This document shows, piece by piece, positions 1 through 11,033 of a stretch of 64,000 nucleotides of DNA. Position 1 is the stretch's first letter. Each line of letters opens with the position of its first letter. Made by a program: the position numbers and the translations under genes. The notes beneath the pieces were generated by a model that made no database searches, had not been told where the DNA came from, and saw nothing but the letters and a program-made list of their open reading frames with translations. Source of the stretch: Rhodanobacter soli (GTDB lineage Bacteria > Pseudomonadota > Gammaproteobacteria > Xanthomonadales > Rhodanobacteraceae); NCBI RefSeq assembly GCF_040548735.1, contig NZ_JBEPSD010000001.1, forward strand, positions 1,798,001-1,862,000. Direction: 5' to 3'.

Positions 1-1
1 T

Positions 2-3000
2 TCCTCCCGCAGCATCGATGCGGAGCAGCGCTGCCTGCTGTCCAACGGTCGCTACAGCGTGATGCTGGGTGCGAACGGCTCCGGCTTCAGCCGCTGGCGC
101 GGCCTGGCCGTGACGCGCTGGCGCGAGGATCCGGTCGGCGACGGCTGGGGCAGCTACCTGCTGCTGCGCGACGAGGATGGCGGCGAAACGTGGTCGGCCA
201 GCCAGCAGCCGTACGGCAACCGCACGCCGGACGATGCGGTCGCGTTCGACGCGGGGCGCGCCCGTTTCAGCCGGCGCCACCACAGCGTGCACAGCGTGCT
301 GGAAGTGGCGGTGGCCGCGGAAGCCGACATCGAACTGCGCCGGCTCACCTTGAGCAACCACGGCGACCGCACACGCATGCTGTCGCTGACTTCGTACGCC
401 GAGCTGGTGCTCGGCCCGATCGGCGCCGACAACGCGCACCCGGCGTTCTCCAAGATGTTCGTGCAGACCGAATGGGACGCCACACGCGACATGCTGCTGG
501 CCACGCGGCGGCGGCGCGACAGCAGCGAGGCCGAAGTGTGGGCCGCGCAGGCGCTGCAGATCGCCGGGGAGGATGGCGGTGATGCCGGCGAATGCGAAAC
601 CGACCGCGCCCGCTTCCTCGGCCGCCTGCGCACGCTGCGCCATGCGCAGGCGATGCAGCCGGGCGCCGCGCTGTCGAATACCGTCGGCTGCGTGCTCGAC
701 CCGGTGTTCAGCCTGCGTCGGCGCTTCACGCTGGCGCCGGACAGCAGCGTGACCCTGCTGCTGTGGACGCGACTGGCCGATTCGCGCGACGGCGCCTTGG
801 CCCTGACCACGCAACTCGGCGATCCGGGCGCTGCCGCGCGGCTGTTCGACAGCGCGGGCCAACATGCCGAAGCCGAGTGCGCCCAGATCGGCATCGGTGC
901 CGCGCAGGCGGCGCGATCCGCCCGCTGGATAAGCGCGCTGCTGTACAACGATCCGTGCCAGCGCGCGGCACCCGACGTGCTGGCACGCGGCCACGGCGGC
1001 GCGCCGGTGCTGTGGTCCGCCGGCATCTCCGGCGACCGGCCGATCATCCTGCTGCGCCTCGGCGAGGCCGACGACCTGTCGCGCGTGAACGAGGTGCTGC
1101 AGGCACAGCAGCATTGGCGCAGCCAGCAATTCGCCGTCGACGTGGTGCTGCTGCAGGCCGCCGGCGAGGTGCGGCAGGCCGCGCTCGATCCGCTGGTGAG
1201 TGCGCAGCAGGCGCGCCTGAAAACCGACGACCAGCTGCCCAAGGCCGAACTGTTCGCGTTGCGCGACGACGCGATCGGCGAGGATTTGCGCCACGGCCTG
1301 CTGACGGTGGCGCGCGTGGTGCTGGACGAGGCGCCGCCGGCGCAGGCCGCGGCCGGATCGTCACCCGCCTTCGCCGCGCCGGCGGCGATCCGCGCGACCG
1401 CCATGGCGGAGGCCGTCACCGCCAGCGCCGATGCGCCGGAGTTCGCCAACGGCCACGGCGGCTTCGTCGATGGCGGCCGCGCTTACCGGATCGAACTCGA
1501 CGGGCAGCGCCCCACGCCCGCGCCGTGGGTGAACGTGATGGCCAACCCCGCGTTTGGCTGCATGCTGTCGGCCGAAGGCGGCGGCTATGCGTGGTCGCTC
1601 AACAGCCAGCAGAATCCGCTGACGCCGTGGCCGAACGACCCGGTCAGCGACAGCCCGCACGACGTGCTGTACCTGCGCGACGAGGACACCGGCGTGCTGT
1701 GGAGCGCCACCGCGCTGCCGATCCGCGTGGCCGGCGCGCACTACACGGCCACCCACGGCAAGGGCTGGACGCGCTTCGAGAACGACGTACACGGCATCGA
1801 ACTGGAGCTGCTGCAGTGCGTGCCGACGGACGATCCGCTCAAGCTGTCGCGATTGCGCCTGTGCAATCGCTCGCCGCGCACGCGGCGGCTGTCGGTAACC
1901 CACTATGTCGCATGGGCGCTGGGCGCGAACGGCAGCACGCCGGCACCGTTCGTGATCACGTCGCGCGACGAGCGCACCGGCGCCTTGTTCGCGCACAACC
2001 GCTGGCGGCCCGACTTCGGCGACCGCGTGGCGTTCATCGACCTGGCCGGGCCCGCGCATTCGATGACCGGCGACCGCCATGAATTCCTGGGGCCGCTCGG
2101 CACGGTCGCGCAGCCGCTCGCGCTGCGCGACGGCACGCCGCTGTCCGGCCGCCTCGGTGCCGGACTGGAGCCTTGCGGCGCACTGCAGGTGCGCATCGAA
2201 CTACCGCCGGGCACGCAACTCGACCTGCGGCTCCTGCTCGGCGAGGCCGCCGACGACAGCGCGGCGCAGGCGCTGGTCGAGAAATATCGCGCGGCCGATA
2301 TCGATGGCGTGCTCGTCGAGATCGCCGCGCAATGGAATGGCCTGCTCGACGCCGTGCAGGTGCGTACGCCCGATCGCGCGATGGACATCCTGCTCAACGA
2401 CTGGCTGCTGTACCAGGTCGCCAGCTGCCGGCTGTGGGCACGCACCGCCTACTACCAGGCTAGCGGCGCCTACGGTTTCCGCGACCAGCTGCAGGACGTG
2501 ATGGCGCTGTGCGTGAGCCGCCCCGATCTCGCCCGCGAACACCTGCTGCGTGCCGCCGGCCGTCAGTTCGTCGAAGGCGACGTGCAGCACTGGTGGCTGC
2601 CGCCGGGCGGTCAGGGCATCCGCACCAAGGTCAGCGACGACCGCCTGTGGCTGGCGTACGTGGCCATGCATTACGTCGAGGTGAGCGGCGACGCGGCCGT
2701 GCTGGACGAGGTGCTGCCGTTCCTCGCCGGCCAGCCGATTCCCGACGGCGCCACCGACACGTTCTTCCAACCCGGATTCTCCGACCGGCTAGCCAGCGTG
2801 TACGAGCATTGCGCGCTCGCGATCGACAGCAGCCTCGCCCGCGGCGCGCACGGCTTGCCGCTGATCGGCACCGGCGACTGGAACGACGGCATGAACGCGG
2901 TCGGCGCCGGAGGTCGCGGCGAGAGCAGCTGGCTGGGCTGGTTCCTGCTCGCCACGATCGCCGCGCTGGCGCCGTACGCCGAACGACGCGGCGAGAACGC

Positions 3001-3850
3001 GCGCGCGCAGCGCTGGCGCGGCCATGCCGACGATCTGCGTGCCGCGCTGGAACGCGCGTGGGACGGCCAATGGTATCGCCGAGGCTACTACGACGACGGC
3101 GCGCCACTCGGCTCGCACGAAAGCGACGAATGCCGCATCGACACCATCGCACAATCCTGGAGCGTGCTGGCCGGCAGCAGCGACCGCGAACACGCCACGC
3201 AGGCCATGGCCGCGGTCGACCGCCTGCTGGTCGATCACCCGAACCGGATCCACTGCCTGTTCACCCCGCCGTTCGACCACAGCCGGGAGAACCCCGGCTA
3301 CATCAAGGGCTACCCGCCCGGCGTGCGCGAGAACGGCGGCCAATACACGCACGGTGCGGTGTGGTCGATCTTCGCCTGGGCCGGCCTTGGCGACGGCGAC
3401 CGCGCCGGCGGCCTGTTCGACCTGCTCAATCCGATCCGCCACGCCGACAGCCCCGCCGCGGTGGAGCGCTACAAGGTCGAACCCTATGTTGCCTGCGCCG
3501 ATATCTACTCCGTCGCGCCGCACATCGGCCGCGGCGGCTGGACCTGGTACACCGGCTCCGCCGCGTGGCTGTACCGCGCCGGACTGGAGGCCGTGCTCGG
3601 CTTCCGGCTGCGCGGCGACCGGCTGCGCATCGAGCCGTGCATTCCGAAGGACTGGCCGGGCTTCCGGCTCAGCTACCGCCACCGCAGCGGACAGCGCGTC
3701 ACCTGCTACGAGATCGAGGTGGAGAACCCGCATCGGGTCTGCCGCGGCGTGGCACAGACCGAATTGGACGGCCAAACGCTGGCCGCCGACGAGGACGTGC
3801 CGCTGGCCGATGACGGCGGGACGCACCGGCTGCGCATCGTGCTCGGCTGA
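2..3850 (+). CDS. ndvB: Cyclic beta-1,2-glucan synthase, C-terminal part (cut by window edge)
   Basis: The frame is open from base 2 and the first residues (LSNGRYSVMLGANGSG) are internal to this family, so the gene starts before the window; the ATG at 59 is not the start. The visible part holds two copies of the beta-sandwich module, beginning near bases 10 and 1440, then a GH94 (glycoside phosphorylase-type) alpha-barrel. The catalytic motif GTGDWNDGMN is at about 2867-2896. In NdvB/ChvB-type enzymes the missing N-terminal half carries the GT84 glucosyltransferase and membrane segments, and the GH94 part sets chain length. The product would be a periplasmic glucan for osmoadaptation and host interaction. 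A shorter GH94-only protein cannot be excluded without the upstream sequence. Confidence 0.85.
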   Translation, partial: SSRSIDAEQRCLLSNGRYSVMLGANGSGFSRWRGLAVTRWREDPVGDGWGSYLLLRDEDGGETWSASQQPYGNRTPDDAVAFDAGRARFSRRHHSVHSVLEVAVAAEADIELRRLTLSNHGDRTRMLSLTSYAELVLGPIGADNAHPAFSKMFVQTEWDATRDMLLATRRRRDSSEAEVWAAQALQIAGEDGGDAGECETDRARFLGRLRTLRHAQAMQPGAALSNTVGCVLDPVFSLRRRFTLAPDSSVTLLLWTRLADSRDGALALTTQLGDPGAAARLFDSAGQHAEAECAQIGIGAAQAARSARWISALLYNDPCQRAAPDVLARGHGGAPVLWSAGISGDRPIILLRLGEADDLSRVNEVLQAQQHWRSQQFAVDVVLLQAAGEVRQAALDPLVSAQQARLKTDDQLPKAELFALRDDAIGEDLRHGLLTVARVVLDEAPPAQAAAGSSPAFAAPAAIRATAMAEAVTASADAPEFANGHGGFVDGGRAYRIELDGQRPTPAPWVNVMANPAFGCMLSAEGGGYAWSLNSQQNPLTPWPNDPVSDSPHDVLYLRDEDTGVLWSATALPIRVAGAHYTATHGKGWTRFENDVHGIELELLQCVPTDDPLKLSRLRLCNRSPRTRRLSVTHYVAWALGANGSTPAPFVITSRDERTGALFAHNRWRPDFGDRVAFIDLAGPAHSMTGDRHEFLGPLGTVAQPLALRDGTPLSGRLGAGLEPCGALQVRIELPPGTQLDLRLLLGEAADDSAAQALVEKYRAADIDGVLVEIAAQWNGLLDAVQVRTPDRAMDILLNDWLLYQVASCRLWARTAYYQASGAYGFRDQLQDVMALCVSRPDLAREHLLRAAGRQFVEGDVQHWWLPPGGQGIRTKVSDDRLWLAYVAMHYVEVSGDAAVLDEVLPFLAGQPIPDGATDTFFQPGFSDRLASVYEHCALAIDSSLARGAHGLPLIGTGDWNDGMNAVGAGGRGESSWLGWFLLATIAALAPYAERRGENARAQRWRGHADDLRAALERAWDGQWYRRGYYDDGAPLGSHESDECRIDTIAQSWSVLAGSSDREHATQAMAAVDRLLVDHPNRIHCLFTPPFDHSRENPGYIKGYPPGVRENGGQYTHGAVWSIFAWAGLGDGDRAGGLFDLLNPIRHADSPAAVERYKVEPYVACADIYSVAPHIGRGGWTWYTGSAAWLYRAGLEAVLGFRLRGDRLRIEPCIPKDWPGFRLSYRHRSGQRVTCYEIEVENPHRVCRGVAQTELDGQTLAADEDVPLADDGGTHRLRIVLG

Positions 3851-3908
3851 CGCCCGGCCCCCTGCGGGAGAGGCCGCGAGACAGGTGAAGCGCAAGACGC
3901 GCGGGGAC

Positions 3909-5280
<1,372 letters not shown>

Positions 5281-5288
<8 letters not shown>

Positions 5289-6291
5289 GCGTGCGCTCCA
5301 GTGGCAGGTACAGCGAGAACACCGTGTGGCCGGGGCGACTGGCATAGCGCAACTCGCCACCGTGTTCGTGGGCGATCTCGCGCGACAGCGCCAGGCCGAG
5401 GCCGCTGCCGTCGGCGCGGCCGGACACCAGCGGCTGGAACAGCGTGTCGCGCAGCGCCACGGGCACGCCGGCGCCATCGTCGATCACGTCGACCCGCAGC
5501 GCCATGCGCAGCATCCGCTCGCCGACGCGCGCGCCGTGCTCGACCCGCGTGCGCAAGGTGAGCGTGCGCGCGCCGGCTTCCAACGCGTTGCGCGCAAGGT
5601 TCAATAGCACCTGTTGCAGGCGGTCCGCGTCGCCGTGCAGGTCCGGCACGCTGGGGTCGTAGTCGTGATGCAGCTGCGGTGGCGCGGGTTCGGCCAGCAG
5701 CAGGTCGCACAACCGTTCCAGCAGGCGATGGATGTTCACCGGGCCGAGCTGCGGCGCGCCATCGTGATGCAGCAGGCGGTTCGCCAGCGCGCCGAGCCGG
5801 TCGGCCTCGTCGATGATCATCCCGGCCAGCGCCTGCAGGTCCTCGTTGTCGACCCGGCGCTGCAGCAGTTGCGCGGCACCGCGCAGGCCGGCCAGCGGGT
5901 TCTTCACCTCGTGCGCGAAGCCGCGCAGCGTGGCCGACAGCGGCGAACCGGTCGACGGCGGCTCGGCCAGCACGTGCACCTCCAGCAGCAAGCCATCGCC
6001 AAACGGCTGCAGCGCGATGTCCGCGCCGATCTCGCGGCCATCGGCCGCGGCCAGCGCCACCCCGCGCCAGTGCGCCGGCCGCTGCTCCGCCAGCACCTTC
6101 GCGGCCTGCGCCATGCCTTCGTCCGCGTCGTCCAGCAGCAGCCCCAGCGGCTGCCCCGCCACGCTGCGGAAGCCCAGCGCCAGGCATTCGATCAGCGCGG
6201 GGTTGAGCCAGCGCAGGCGCAAGTCCGCGTCGACCAGGGCCAGCCCGGTCGCCATCTGCTCCGCCCACGTCCGCCACGCCAGGTCGCTCAT
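5281..6291 (-). CDS. ntrB: NtrB nitrogen-regulation sensor kinase
   Basis: 336 aa. An N-terminal PAS region (about residues 8-110) is followed by the dimerization/phosphoacceptor helix FAHEVKNPLAGLRGAAQ and an HATPase domain with an N-box (LLNLARNALEAG) and glycine-rich lids (DDGAGVP, GSGLGLAL). There are no membrane segments, as in cytosolic NtrB (GlnL), which is controlled by PII protein. It phosphorylates NtrC under nitrogen limitation. It is first in the ntrBC pair, and an NtrC-like half site abuts its start codon. Confidence 0.95.
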
Positions 6292-6308
6292 TGCACCATC
6301 ATGGACAA
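6292..6308 (-). promoter_or_regulatory. NtrC-like site at the ntrB start
   Basis: TGCACCA-N3-TGGACAA lies directly against the ntrB ATG. The first half is a perfect NtrC half site (consensus TGCACCA-N3-TGGTGCA) and the second half matches partly. In enteric bacteria NtrC represses glnL from a comparable position, so autoregulation is a reasonable inference. Confidence 0.4.
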
Positions 6309-6317
6309 TGTCTCGTC

Positions 6318-6337
6318 TTGGTGCAAATTGGTGCCAA
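6318..6337 (-). promoter_or_regulatory. Near-sigma-54 element upstream of ntrB
   Basis: On the minus strand TGGCAC is followed by TTGC after four bases rather than the usual five, and the segment is made of two TTGGTGC/TTTGCACC arms. It may be an NtrC site rather than a working sigma-54 promoter, because -24/-12 spacing is strict. Confidence 0.3.
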
Positions 6338-6368
6338 TCCAGCGGACGGACGGCTCTTCAGCGTGATC

Positions 6369-6435
6369 TGAACACCAATGTTCATACCAAATGCTCAAAC
6401 AATGGGATTCGCCGCCCTGTTCAAACATTGGTGTT
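6369..6435. repeat. Paired inverted repeats between ntrB and acrA
   Basis: TGAACA-CCAA-TGTTCA (6369-6384) is a short perfect dyad. Its core AACACCAATGTT (6371-6382) recurs as the exact reverse complement AACATTGGTGTT at 6424-6435. No family is recognised; it could be a regulator site or a cruciform. Confidence 0.5.
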
Positions 6436-6512
6436 TTGGGGTCTGAGCCAGTGAACGATCCAGCCTGCCAAAGGGAGCTTGGGGTCCCCGAGGCCACGCC
6501 GAACTAGTGACT

Positions 6513-6530
6513 AAGGGACCGGCGTCCCTT
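6513..6530. repeat. Short perfect hairpin
   Basis: AAGGGAC and GTCCCTT form a 7-bp stem around CGGC. There is no T-tract, so terminator function is doubtful. Confidence 0.4.
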
Positions 6531-6591
6531 GGACAAAGATGCTGTCGTACTCGCGGCACGGTGACGCGGCCGGCACCCAGCCGCTTGACAA

Positions 6592-6617
6592 TAAAAGAAT
6601 GATCGTTCATTCTTTTA
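6592..6617. promoter_or_regulatory. TetR-type operator dyad at the acr promoter
   Basis: TAAAAGAATGA and TCATTCTTTTA form a perfect 11-bp inverted repeat around TCGT. The core AATGATCGTTCATT looks like operators of AcrR/TtgR-type TetR regulators. It lies just downstream of TTGACA at 6585-6590, a candidate -35 box, so a bound repressor would cover the promoter. The likely ligand protein is the TetR regulator at 12470-13087, last gene of the operon. Confidence 0.65.
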
Positions 6618-6652
6618 CAATTCGCAACCCCAATTCCCCCTTGGATCAGCCA

Positions 6653-7858
6653 ATGACTCCCCGTCTCAAACGCCTGGCTCCATTTGCCATCGCCGCCTCC
6701 CTGCTTCTCTCCGCATGTGCCGGCAAAGCACCCCCCCAGCAGGACGTGGCCGTCCCCGTCACCGTGGTCACCCTGGCGTCCGCGCCGGTGACCCTGACCC
6801 GCGAACTGCCCGGACGCACCACGCCGTTCGCCGTGGCCGAGGTCCGCCCTCAGGTCTCCGGCATCATCCGCAAACGGCTGTTCACCGAAGGCGGTGAGGT
6901 CAAGGAGGGGCAGCAGCTCTACCAGATCGACGACGCTAGTTACCGCGCCGACAACAACAGCGCCCGCGCCTCGTTGGCCCGTGCTCAGGCAACGCTGGTC
7001 ACCGCGCGGCTGCATGCACAGCGCAGCGCCGACCTGGTCAAGGTCGATGCCATCAGCAAGCAGGACAACGACAACGCCCAGGCTGCACTGCGCCAGGCCG
7101 AGGCCGACGTGAAGGCGGCCCAGGCCGTGGTCGACGGTACCGGCGTGACGCTCGGCTATGCCCGCATCACCGCGCCCATCAGCGGCCGCATCGGCAAATC
7201 CACGGTGACCCAGGGCGCGCTGGTAAACGCGGGCCAGGCATCTGCATTGGCCACCGTGCAGCAGCTCGACCCGATCTACGTGGACCTCACCCAGTCCAGC
7301 AGCGAGCTGCTGGCCCTGCGCAAGGGCCTGGCTTCCGGCGCACTGGGCAGTACGGAAGGACTGCCGGTGAAGATTCTTCTCGAAGACGGCAGCGAGTACT
7401 CGCACGAAGGCAAGCTCGCCTTCTCCGAAGTGACCGTCGATCCGTCCACCGGCAGCTTCGCGCTGCGCGTGGTCGTGCCCAACCCGGACGACGTGCTCCT
7501 GCCGGGCATGTACGTGCGCGCGGTGGTCGGCAATGGCCAGCGCCACAATGCCATCCTGGTGCCGCAGCAGGGCATTGCGCGCGACCCCAAGGGCAACACC
7601 TCCGTGATGCTGGTGGGCAAGGACGGCAAGGTGGAAGTCCGTCCGGTGCAGGTCAGCCAGACCATCGGCGACAAGTGGCTGGTCGATGGCGGCGTGGCCG
7701 CCGGCGACCGTGTCATCGTCGAGGGACTGCAGAAGGTCAGGCCGGGCACGCCCGTGCAGGCCACCGAGGCTGGCGCCTCCACCGCGCAACCGGCCAAGGG
7801 CAATACGCCCGTAGCCACCACAGCCGAGCCTGCCGCCACCGCGGCCGGCAGCCACTAA
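6653..7858 (+). CDS. acrA: RND efflux periplasmic adaptor lipoprotein (AcrA/MexA type)
   Basis: 401 aa. The start at [10 protein letters not shown] gives a lipoprotein signal ending in the lipobox LLSAC; an upstream in-frame ATG at 6539 would place coding sequence over the promoter and operator and is rejected. The body has the family order: barrel-sandwich half ([21 protein letters not shown]), alpha-hairpin rich in Ala and Gln, second lipoyl half ([15 protein letters not shown]), beta-barrel and membrane-proximal domain. It links the inner-membrane pump to the outer-membrane channel. It is the first gene of acrA-acrB-oprM-tetR. Confidence 0.95.
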   Translation: MTPRLKRLAPFAIAASLLLSACAGKAPPQQDVAVPVTVVTLASAPVTLTRELPGRTTPFAVAEVRPQVSGIIRKRLFTEGGEVKEGQQLYQIDDASYRADNNSARASLARAQATLVTARLHAQRSADLVKVDAISKQDNDNAQAALRQAEADVKAAQAVVDGTGVTLGYARITAPISGRIGKSTVTQGALVNAGQASALATVQQLDPIYVDLTQSSSELLALRKGLASGALGSTEGLPVKILLEDGSEYSHEGKLAFSEVTVDPSTGSFALRVVVPNPDDVLLPGMYVRAVVGNGQRHNAILVPQQGIARDPKGNTSVMLVGKDGKVEVRPVQVSQTIGDKWLVDGGVAAGDRVIVEGLQKVRPGTPVQATEAGASTAQPAKGNTPVATTAEPAATAAGSH

Positions 7859-7871
7859 GGAGCGCACCCCC

Positions 7872-10800
7872 ATGGCACGCTTCTTCATTGACCGACCCGT
7901 CTTCGCCTGGGTCATCGCGATCATCATCATGCTGGCCGGCGGCCTGGCCGTCTTCACCCTGCCGGTGTCGATGTATCCGACTATCGCGCCGCCCACGGTC
8001 GAAATCCGCGCCACCTACCCCGGCGCCTCGGCCAAGGTGGTCGAGGACTCGGTGACCCAGATCATCGAGCAGAACATGAAGGGCCTGGACGGCCTGATCT
8101 ATTTCTCGGCCAACAGCTCGTCCAACGGCATGGCCACGATCACCCTGACCTTCGACAACGGCACCGATCCGGATACCGCGCAGGTGCAGGTGCAGAACAA
8201 GCTGCAGCTGGCGATGCCGCTGATGCCGCAGGAAGTGCAGCGCCAGGGCATCAACGTGGCCAAGTCCAGCTCGGGCTTCCTGCAGGTGCTCGGCTTCGTG
8301 TCCGAGGACGGCAGCATGTCCAAGGAGGACATCGACGACTACGTCGGCAGCAACCTGCTCGATCCGCTCAGCCGCGTGCCGGGCGTCGGCAACATCCAGG
8401 TGTTCGGCGCGAAATACGCGATGCGCATCTGGCTGGACCCGGCCAAGCTGGATACCTACCGGCTGTCCACCAACGAGGTCATCGCCGCCATCCGCGCGCA
8501 GAACGCGCAGGTCTCGCTGGGCCAGCTCGGCGGCACTCCGGCGGTCAAGGGCCAGCAACTCAACGCCACCATCTCTGCGCAGGACCGCCTGCAGACCCCC
8601 GAACAATTCCGCGACATCCTCGTGCGCAGCAACGGCGACGGTTCGGTACTCAAGCTCGGCGACATCGCCCGGGTGGAGATGGGTGCGGAAACCTACGACT
8701 TCATCACGCGCTACAACGGCAAGCCCGCGTCGGGCCTGGCCATCTCGATGGCCACCGGCGCCAACGCGCTGGATACCGCTGCGGGCGTGCAAAAGGCCGT
8801 CGACGAACTGCGGCCCAATTTCCCGCACGGCATGCAGGTGGTGACGCCGTTCGACACCACGCCGTTCGTCAAGGTGTCGATCAAGAATGTCGTCCATACC
8901 CTGCTCGAGGCGATCGTGCTGGTGTTCCTGGTGATGTACCTGTTCCTGCAGAATTTCCGCGCCACCCTGATCCCGACGATCGCGGTGCCGGTGGTGCTGC
9001 TGGGTACCTTCGGCGTGCTCGCCGCGCTGGGCTTTTCCATCAACATGCTGACGATGTTCGCGATGGTGCTGGCGATCGGCCTGCTGGTGGACGACGCCAT
9101 CGTCGTGGTCGAGAACGTCGAACGCATCATGGCCGAGGAGGGGCTTTCCCCGCTGGAGGCCACGCGCAAGTCGATGAGCCAGATCACCGGCGCGCTGGTC
9201 GGCATCGGCCTGGTGCTGTCGGCGGTGTTCGTGCCGATGGCGTTCATGTCGGGCTCGACCGGCATCATCTACCGGCAGTTCTCGGCGACGATCGTCTCGG
9301 CGATGGCGTTGTCGGTGCTGGTGGCGATCGTGCTGACCCCGGCGCTGTGCGCGACCATGCTCAAGCCGCTGAAGAAGGGCGAGCACCACGTGGCCCACAA
9401 GGGCTTATCGGGCCGGTTCTTCGGCTGGTTCAACCGCGGTTTCGACCGCACCAGCGGCAACTACCAGCGCGGCGTGAACGGTATCCTGGCCCGGCCCAAA
9501 CGGTTCATGGCGATCTTCGCCGCCATGGTGGTGGTGATGGGCGTGCTGTTCGTGCGCCTGCCCAGCTCGTTCCTGCCGGGCGAGGATCAAGGCGTGCTGT
9601 TCTCGCTGGTGCAGACGCCGACCGGCGCGACCCAGGAGCGCACGATGGCGTCGATCGAGAAGATCGAGAACCACTTCCTGCAGAACGAGAAGGGCGCCGT
9701 CGAGTCCGTCTTCAGCGTGCAGGGTTTCAGCTTCGCCGGCATGGGCCAGAACAACGGCATGGCCTTCATCAAGCTCAAGGACTGGAGCGAGCGCACCGCG
9801 CCGGAACTGCACGCGGACGCCGTGGCCAGTCGTGGCATGGGGGCGCTGATGCAGATCAAGGACGCGATGGCCTTCGTGTTCGCACCGCCAGCCATGCCGG
9901 AACTGGGCACGGCCGAGGGTTTCGCGTTCTTCCTCAAGGACAACGCCAACCATGGCCACGAGGCGCTGCTGGCCGCGCGCAACCAGCTGCTCGGCGCCGC
10001 GGCGCAGAGCAAGCTGCTGGTGGCGGTGCGTCCCAACGGCCAGGAAGACACCCCGCAACTGCGCGTCGACGTCGACAAGGAGAAGGCCGTGGCGCAGGGC
10101 CTGACAATGGACGCCATCAACGCCACCCTCGCCACCGCCTGGGGCGGGCAGTACATCGACGACTTCATCGACCGCGGCCGCGTCAAGCGCGTCTACCTGC
10201 AGGCGGAACAGGAATCCCGCATGGTGCCGGAGGACTTCAGGCGCTGGTCGGTGAAGAACGCGCAGGGCGAGATGGTGCCGTTCACGGCCTTCGCCGGCTC
10301 GCACTGGGAATACGGTTCGCCGCGCCTGGAGCGCTACAACGGCGTGCCGGCGATGGAAATCCAGGGTCAGGGCGCGCCGGGCGTGTCCTCGGGCGATGCG
10401 ATGGCCGAGATCGAGCGGATCGTGAGCGAACTGCCACCCGGCTTCGGCATCGAGTGGACCGCGCTCTCCTACCAGGAGCGCCAGGCTGGTTCGCAGACCC
10501 CGCTGCTGTACACGCTGTCGCTGATGATCGTGTTCCTGTGTCTGGCCGCGCTGTACGAGAGCTGGACGGTGCCGACCGCGGTGCTGCTGGTCGCCCCGCT
10601 GGGCATTCTCGGCGCGACGCTGGCGAACACGCTGGCGGGGATGGAACGCGACGTGTACTTCCAGGTGGCGATGCTCACCACGGTGGGCCTGACCAGCAAG
10701 AACGCGATCCTGATCGTCGAGTTCGCCAAGGCCAACCTGGAAAGCGGCATGGAGCTGATCGCCGCCACCATGCACGCGGTCCGCGACCGCCTGCGCCCGA

Positions 10801-11033
10801 TCATCATGACCTCGCTGGCCTTCGGCCTCGGCGTCTTGCCGTTGGCCATCGCTGCTGGCGCCGGCTCCGGTGCGCAGCGCGCGATCGGCACGGGCGTGCT
10901 GGGCGGCATGGCCGTCGGCACCCTGCTCGGCGTGTTCTTCATTCCGCTGTTCTTCGTGGTGGTGCAGCGCGTATTCGGCGGAAAGAAACAGCCCTCGGAA
11001 GCCACCACCTCCGTTGGAGCACCGACCCCATGA
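7872..11033 (+). CDS. acrB: RND multidrug efflux pump, inner-membrane subunit (AcrB/MexB type, HAE1)
   Basis: 1053 aa, normal for the HAE1 family. It starts with [17 protein letters not shown] and carries the family's periplasmic loops, including the [17 protein letters not shown] element. TM4 has the paired acidic proton-relay residues in [16 protein letters not shown]. It uses proton motive force to export varied hydrophobic or amphiphilic compounds. It follows acrA by 13 bases, and its stop overlaps the oprM start (ATGA). Confidence 0.97.
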   Translation: MARFFIDRPVFAWVIAIIIMLAGGLAVFTLPVSMYPTIAPPTVEIRATYPGASAKVVEDSVTQIIEQNMKGLDGLIYFSANSSSNGMATITLTFDNGTDPDTAQVQVQNKLQLAMPLMPQEVQRQGINVAKSSSGFLQVLGFVSEDGSMSKEDIDDYVGSNLLDPLSRVPGVGNIQVFGAKYAMRIWLDPAKLDTYRLSTNEVIAAIRAQNAQVSLGQLGGTPAVKGQQLNATISAQDRLQTPEQFRDILVRSNGDGSVLKLGDIARVEMGAETYDFITRYNGKPASGLAISMATGANALDTAAGVQKAVDELRPNFPHGMQVVTPFDTTPFVKVSIKNVVHTLLEAIVLVFLVMYLFLQNFRATLIPTIAVPVVLLGTFGVLAALGFSINMLTMFAMVLAIGLLVDDAIVVVENVERIMAEEGLSPLEATRKSMSQITGALVGIGLVLSAVFVPMAFMSGSTGIIYRQFSATIVSAMALSVLVAIVLTPALCATMLKPLKKGEHHVAHKGLSGRFFGWFNRGFDRTSGNYQRGVNGILARPKRFMAIFAAMVVVMGVLFVRLPSSFLPGEDQGVLFSLVQTPTGATQERTMASIEKIENHFLQNEKGAVESVFSVQGFSFAGMGQNNGMAFIKLKDWSERTAPELHADAVASRGMGALMQIKDAMAFVFAPPAMPELGTAEGFAFFLKDNANHGHEALLAARNQLLGAAAQSKLLVAVRPNGQEDTPQLRVDVDKEKAVAQGLTMDAINATLATAWGGQYIDDFIDRGRVKRVYLQAEQESRMVPEDFRRWSVKNAQGEMVPFTAFAGSHWEYGSPRLERYNGVPAMEIQGQGAPGVSSGDAMAEIERIVSELPPGFGIEWTALSYQERQAGSQTPLLYTLSLMIVFLCLAALYESWTVPTAVLLVAPLGILGATLANTLAGMERDVYFQVAMLTTVGLTSKNAILIVEFAKANLESGMELIAATMHAVRDRLRPIIMTSLAFGLGVLPLAIAAGAGSGAQRAIGTGVLGGMAVGTLLGVFFIPLFFVVVQRVFGGKKQPSEATTSVGAPTP

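Larger units (their letters stand above)
6292..6652. other. Divergent intergenic region, ntrB / acrA
   Basis: This 361-base gap has no credible gene. From left to right it holds the NtrC-like half site at the ntrB start; the element at 6318-6337, which reads as a sigma-54 promoter one base too short on the minus strand; a TGAACA-N4-TGTTCA dyad at 6369-6384 whose core recurs inverted at 6424-6435; a hairpin AAGGGAC-CGGC-GTCCCTT at 6513-6530; and the acr promoter with its operator dyad. Confidence 0.7.

Noticed and set aside
154-3895. Many long open frames antisense or out of frame within the glucan synthase gene and other genes
   Set aside because: These follow from high GC content. They are low-complexity Arg/Ala/Pro-rich and the true frames have clear domains.
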